A stretch of 34,445 nucleotides of DNA from a virus. Each line of letters begins with the position of its first letter. Within the stretch, counting starts at the first letter, position 1. The notes below the pieces were generated by a model, which was not told where the DNA came from, searched no databases, and saw only the letters and a program-made list of their open reading frames with translations. The translations under genes were made by a program, and so were the position numbers. Shown one piece after another: positions 30,701-34,445 of the stretch. Location: IMG/VR virus record IMGVR_UViG_3300032245_001229, positions 1-34,445 of that record; one strand, written 5' to 3'.

Positions 30701-33700
30701 ACACAATCCTCGTTTGGAAGCGGACTAACACCAGTGACGCCGACCAGGTGGCTGCACGCAACTTCTTCAAAAAGGAAGGTATTTTCACGGCCCGCAAAAC
30801 ACGCCTTCCCCAGAACCAGGTGGATTCGCGCCTGGTCAAAGTCAACGCGAACGAAGAGTACACCCGGATCTACAGGGCATTCGAGAACGCTGTCGAAGAA
30901 AACAAGAGCGCCCTCGCAGGATTCTCCAAGGCATGGATCAAGAATTTCCAGAAGCGCATCCTGGAGGCGTCCAAGATCGACATCGCTATCAACGAGGCCA
31001 GTAACGCGCTCAAGGCTGGGCGCTGGCCCATCATTTTTGTTGAGACCAAAGCGGAACGGAAGATCGACATCCCGAGGTTGCTCGATCTTGAAGACCAATG
31101 GCGCCGAGAGATGGACCTGGCGCGCCAAATGAATGAGCGCGGCCCGAGCCGATCGGAATTCGGGCTCCCACCGATGGGGATCACCGACGTACTGGCGTCG
31201 TTCATGGAAGAGACCGGCATCTCAGTGATCGAGATTCCGTCCGCTGAAGACGCCGTGAAGGCTAGGTTTGGCGAGGACAACGTCGCAATCTTCACTGGCT
31301 CCGTCACGCCTGCCAAAGCTCAGAAGAACCTCGATCGCTGGCGCGGGAACAAGCCGATGGTCCTGGTCGCCACCATGGCCAAAGGTGGAACCGGCCTGTC
31401 GTTGCACGACAAAGTTGGAAATCACCAAACAACCCAAATCAACGTCAACCTGCCGTGGACCGCCACCCAGGTTGAGCAGGTATCACTGCGTTCCGCACGG
31501 TACGGCCTCAAGGGCACCGCGCAGATGCAATGGCTCTTCGCTGACAACATTCCGTTCGATCGACAGCTGGCCCAACGGGTTGGGTCTCGCATGGCTGACA
31601 TGGGCGCGATCGTTCACGGCGAACTCCCGACGACCGCTGCGAGCATCCAGAACTGGAACTTTGAGGATGATTCGTTCTCAGAAGGCAATGCTGACGAAGC
31701 CGACAAGAAAGACCTGATCAAACAAGAGCAGCCACCTACTCCCCCAGCTGCGCCGGTTGTCACCGCGCCCGCCGCCAAACCTGAGCGTAAAGTCTCCCAG
31801 GTGCGCCAAGACGCCCAGGAGTTCGACCGCCTGGCGACCGACATCGCGCCTGACCTTGGACTGATCGAGGATCCTGCGCTCCTGAGCCCAGTGTTTGTTG
31901 GAAACGTCCAGGACAAAGGTTCGATCGCGGCCAAAATGGCCCGCCAGAAGGCCCTTGCCACCATTAAGAAGCGGGCTATCCAACAGCTTGGTGGAAACCC
32001 TGAGCAGAACTCCGAGGCCGACCGCGCCGCTCTGCTTCCCCAGATGCGCGAGCTTGCTGCCGAGGTTCAGCAACGTCGAAAGATCCAAGCGTTCGATGCC
32101 GCTATCCAGGAGGGCGGTCCCGTTGCGATCAACACCAGCAACCTGGCGGTGGGTGACAAGATCACCGTTGGTGGCTCAGAGCTCACGATCACCGACGTCG
32201 ATCCGGATACCATGGATGCGACCGCTGACGGTGGGGAAACCTACGGTCAGATCAACATCCCTGACGGCATTGAGATCAATATCGACGCGTACACTCAGGC
32301 CGCTGCACCGGTAAAAGAACCCACTGCCCCAGAGCGTAAACCTCGCCTCGCAGCTGGGGAAAACCAAGGCGACCTAATCTCCAGCACGCAGGCCGAAGAC
32401 TTCGCATTGGTTGGAGAGCAGGGGGTTGACCTGGAGGCCCGTAAACAAAAAACCCAAGCCGCTGCCCGCGCCGCTGCTGAAGCCAAGGCCGCCCAGGAGA
32501 AGGCGCAGACGCAGATGGATCTTGGTTCCGCCGTCGCCGAAGCCTCGGACGCGATTGCCCAGCTGGTAGAGTCCATCACTCCGAAGGCTGGAATCACCGA
32601 AGGGCCGACGCCCGAGGAGTCAGCGCGCCGGGTTCTCGAAGCCCTTACCAGGCTCGCTTCCGTCGCGATCCGCGCAGGAATCCAGAGCGCGTCTCAGTGG
32701 GCGACCAGTCTGCGCCTAAAGCTCAGTCCGGCATTGCAGTACGCCTGGGACCAAGCTCAAGGATCGACAACTGAGCCTACGCCCGAGGTTATCGCTGATG
32801 TCTCCAGCCTGCCTGAGCGTGCGACCACCGACTTTGGCATGATCTACAGCACGCCGAGTGAACCGGTCACTACCAAGCGTGGCGGCTTTGAGGATGTCGT
32901 GGCTGGGCGTCGGGCACTTACCCCTGAAGTTCGTAATGCTGGCATCCAGCTGGCAGTCGAAGCGTTCAACGAAGCAGGTGTGAAGTTCCGGCAAGTAGCC
33001 GATAACCTGTTCGCCCCTGTCGACGGAGTAGACCAGGAGGCTGCTGGACGGGAGTTGGTCCGTATTGCCAAAGACAAGATCGCCAAGGCCAAAGCGGAAG
33101 GCCGCAGCGATACTGTGGCAGAGTTGATCAATTCGTTGCGAAACCACTTTGGAATCTCCGAGGCGTTCAGCCCCGAGACCCGCGATGAACTCTACCTGAT
33201 CGGTCAGTCTGAGGCATCCGAGTTCGGCCGCAACCTGGCGAGCTTGAAGGCTTCGGTGAAGGATTTCGTCGCCCTGGCTCGCAACGTGCGCGGATTCCTG
33301 ACATCAGCCATCTACGACAACTTCAACGGCGAGAGCGTCAAGGGCGTGATGGACAAGATCATCACCGAGTTCCGTGGACAGTTCACCGAAACCGAGATTC
33401 AAAAGATCGTTGGCGAGAAGCCTGACCTACAGGAGATGCTGAATCGGTTTGGAGTCTTGGCACTGGCCGACACCGGCGGTCGCGTGTACCGCGCTGTCCA
33501 GGCGCGCCTGAAGACCAAGAAGGCACCCACCCAGAAGGCAAAAGAGCAACGCGCACTTGAGGATGAAGCCATCGAGCAGATCATCGAGAACGCACTGGCG
33601 CTTGGCGTCACCGAGCCGGCCAAACCTGCAAATCGCAAGCTCACTCCCGACGAACGCCTGGGGCTAATGACCCGACCGGCCACGCAGGCCAAGGTGCAGA

Positions 33701-34445
33701 AGGCTACTGAGGACGCTGTCAAAGAAGCCGAGTTCAACGCCGGATGGAAGGCCATGATGGCCGACGCCGCTGGCAATGAAGAACTCCTGGCGCAGTATCG
33801 TGACGCCATGGCTGCCGGCGAGGATCCGGATCCAGAGGCGATTGAGAGGGGCCTCGACCTGCCGCAGTACGCTCACTGGCGCACGATTCGTGATGGGTTC
33901 CTGAACTACTCGCCGACCACCCTGAAGCTCGCCCAGGACGTGATTCGCGGCCGATTCAAGGGAACGCAGTTCGGGCCGAAGAAAGTTGCCCCGCCGGCGC
34001 CCGCCAAGATCGACCTGGCGCGCCTGGTTCAACAGCCCAACGCCGAGATGAGTCGCGTGATCGGCGAGCAGCTGGCCGCGATTGAACGCGTCATGGACCT
34101 AGCCGGAGCGTCTCCGGAAGCCAAGGCCCGCGTGATGCAGATGGTTACAGCCAACGTGGGGTCTCAGGTGCAGCTGGCCCGCCAGCGCGTGTTGAATAAC
34201 TTCTTGGACGTGAAGACCAAGACGGGTCCGACAACCGCGAGCGACCGTCTCCAGCGGCTGATCAACGCCGGTATCACCGAGGACCCTCGATACCGATCCC
34301 AGAAGACCCGCGACCTCCTGAAGCGCGTTGCCAAGACCTACCTGACGGCCGACGAGCTTTCCGGCATGGCCACCAAGACTCGGGCCGAGAAGCTGGCGTT
34401 CCTCACCGGCAAACTCAACCAGATCACCGCAGCCGAGAAGCTGAC
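27709..34445 (+). CDS. Giant polyvalent protein with SNF2-like helicase, truncated by window end
   Basis: The frame is open from ATG 27709 to the window edge (2245 codons, no stop). It has a hydrophobic Gly-rich stretch (about 290-305), a Pro/Ala-rich linker (about 627-692), a short domain with FGGRYAAADRSWRIS near residue 730, and a superfamily 2 helicase (about 810-1310). The helicase motifs are SAPGTGKT (851-858), DEAH (923-926), STATPFEN (about 956), GGTGLSL (1226-1232), and a motif VI-like end with Q1257, R1261 and R1264. Long charged helical and linker regions follow. Phage polyvalent proteins of this kind are thought to enter the cell with the DNA and protect or process it. Here its position after the ejection genes supports that, but entry is not proven. 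Confidence 0.85.
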   Translation, partial: MPRIVDIEGVGLVEVDDRIGENQLLEFSQTLRQGALPAAGSAMMREGGRMVGGAMMGLTRAGLEEPAPVITAAQAESPAGMAAYERRLADWQKRTKEVPPEVLQARAAELEASPTFQIGQALQRGAEEAFPINPLRQDDYLTQLASGVGSLPVSAIPGIGPLTYGFSAGEDQAQRAGQVYDVRIADALAKGDAAEADRLRAEKPVKQAQAVIYTAPIGALTERAIGAVPALGRAFTGQAGKRVVRETLRTGLEEAAQETSEQLLSNLVAKEVYNPEQQIGEGLYESGTVGGGVGALVGGTIGGFGKLARGRRLSRIQEQRLVEGPAPGGQRLQEIIDRQAAGVAAIGGDPNIPLPNATATLDGINSGGAPSGPFRVTPPGATVVPPEEEIVLPEMVLEEETAPTETPTTTPDAVQEQITDEGLLRGEEPQPEVEVGLPEVDQGGRPAEGAGAEAQAEIQPLTIEETQEYNDILDAAQGSSVYDILNDEQLTRFEELAGRVRQLEQAGFEFDETTGWAKPGVAAVAAEVPAAPTETPAAPQEATPFKAAPDFRYTITEAPNYGLSPLSYEDADFDLEALQFQAERGRLTPERFAQSEIGRRMDSGQMSGVNSGLKVDPVGTIKALRAALVPAPVAPKPAPAPVAPAPSPAPTPPTRTVVLTPGAVTVTQAPVKPTPAPAPTPTPPAPVAPAPSTISDENQALLKNLGITATVQKDGKIALSGRTFDWRNDINEFGGRYAAADRSWRISPDGLGKFIERARPAATAAVGPASGRPAYVADSGLRKLRADADNRPDRSGLDGGVGNYVGEDTQQLMRQGEAFGIPSIVIDEQIEDVALMVQAYRQGRPLFMLSSAPGTGKTFVLGAAIRELRRSGAKKITYVTLRKELITQIKQDLKNYDIGDVNFITYAEMKDRPAEASDVLIFDEAHAIKNLSGEGSEQAKKAQEWIKQTKFPVLSTATPFENPVQAAYLANTGIFEPFGGFRDFALAYGATKVKSGDDTILVWKRTNTSDADQVAARNFFKKEGIFTARKTRLPQNQVDSRLVKVNANEEYTRIYRAFENAVEENKSALAGFSKAWIKNFQKRILEASKIDIAINEASNALKAGRWPIIFVETKAERKIDIPRLLDLEDQWRREMDLARQMNERGPSRSEFGLPPMGITDVLASFMEETGISVIEIPSAEDAVKARFGEDNVAIFTGSVTPAKAQKNLDRWRGNKPMVLVATMAKGGTGLSLHDKVGNHQTTQINVNLPWTATQVEQVSLRSARYGLKGTAQMQWLFADNIPFDRQLAQRVGSRMADMGAIVHGELPTTAASIQNWNFEDDSFSEGNADEADKKDLIKQEQPPTPPAAPVVTAPAAKPERKVSQVRQDAQEFDRLATDIAPDLGLIEDPALLSPVFVGNVQDKGSIAAKMARQKALATIKKRAIQQLGGNPEQNSEADRAALLPQMRELAAEVQQRRKIQAFDAAIQEGGPVAINTSNLAVGDKITVGGSELTITDVDPDTMDATADGGETYGQINIPDGIEINIDAYTQAAAPVKEPTAPERKPRLAAGENQGDLISSTQAEDFALVGEQGVDLEARKQKTQAAARAAAEAKAAQEKAQTQMDLGSAVAEASDAIAQLVESITPKAGITEGPTPEESARRVLEALTRLASVAIRAGIQSASQWATSLRLKLSPALQYAWDQAQGSTTEPTPEVIADVSSLPERATTDFGMIYSTPSEPVTTKRGGFEDVVAGRRALTPEVRNAGIQLAVEAFNEAGVKFRQVADNLFAPVDGVDQEAAGRELVRIAKDKIAKAKAEGRSDTVAELINSLRNHFGISEAFSPETRDELYLIGQSEASEFGRNLASLKASVKDFVALARNVRGFLTSAIYDNFNGESVKGVMDKIITEFRGQFTETEIQKIVGEKPDLQEMLNRFGVLALADTGGRVYRAVQARLKTKKAPTQKAKEQRALEDEAIEQIIENALALGVTEPAKPANRKLTPDERLGLMTRPATQAKVQKATEDAVKEAEFNAGWKAMMADAAGNEELLAQYRDAMAAGEDPDPEAIERGLDLPQYAHWRTIRDGFLNYSPTTLKLAQDVIRGRFKGTQFGPKKVAPPAPAKIDLARLVQQPNAEMSRVIGEQLAAIERVMDLAGASPEAKARVMQMVTANVGSQVQLARQRVLNNFLDVKTKTGPTTASDRLQRLINAGITEDPRYRSQKTRDLLKRVAKTYLTADELSGMATKTRAEKLAFLTGKLNQITAAEKL

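Overview
The window is part of the genome of a tailed double-stranded DNA bacteriophage, most likely short-tailed (podovirus-like). It carries a large terminase, portal, a scaffold-like protein and a probable major capsid protein. It also has a nozzle-like and an adaptor-like tail protein, a tailspike, two fibre proteins, and an ejection-type module ending in a very large multidomain protein with a helicase. No tail tape measure, sheath or major tail tube gene was seen, and no integrase, DNA polymerase, tRNA or CRISPR array. The sequence is moderately GC-rich by eye. Most genes have no Shine-Dalgarno sequence, which suggests a host that often initiates without one; the host itself cannot be named from this sequence. 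The last gene runs off the right edge, so the genome is not complete here.

Layout, left to right. (1) Positions 1-496 are non-coding, with repeated G-runs and short direct repeats. (2) 497-5162, minus strand: replication/recombination block (DEAH helicase with zinc ribbon, VRR-NUC nuclease, a small protein, a toprim primase-helicase, a basic unknown protein), tightly packed with ATGA overlaps. (3) 5163-5224: divergent control region with a perfect palindrome. (4) 5225-11904, plus strand: ribbon-helix-helix regulator, probable major capsid gene followed by an intrinsic terminator, two small virion-type proteins, a YadA-head-like repeat fibre, then small lysis-type genes (XhlA-like, holin-like, lipoprotein) and small conserved phage proteins. 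(5) 11901-18570, minus strand: terminase, SSB, two small proteins, portal, a small protein and scaffold, ending at a terminator buried inside the last plus-strand gene. (6) 18569-34445, plus strand: nozzle-like protein, beta-helix tailspike, fibre, adaptor-like protein, cupin-like protein, two internal-virion-type proteins and the giant polyvalent protein.

How the parts fit: block 2 would handle genome replication; blocks 4 and 5 build and fill the head and lyse the cell; block 6 makes the tail and the proteins likely to be ejected with the DNA. The usual terminase-portal-scaffold-capsid order is broken, and a single inversion of about 6.7 kb (5225-11904) would restore it. The most unusual items are the giant helicase-bearing protein downstream of the ejection genes, a roughly 60-residue beta module shared by the nozzle-like protein and the tailspike, and the regulatory palindrome beside the ribbon-helix-helix gene.
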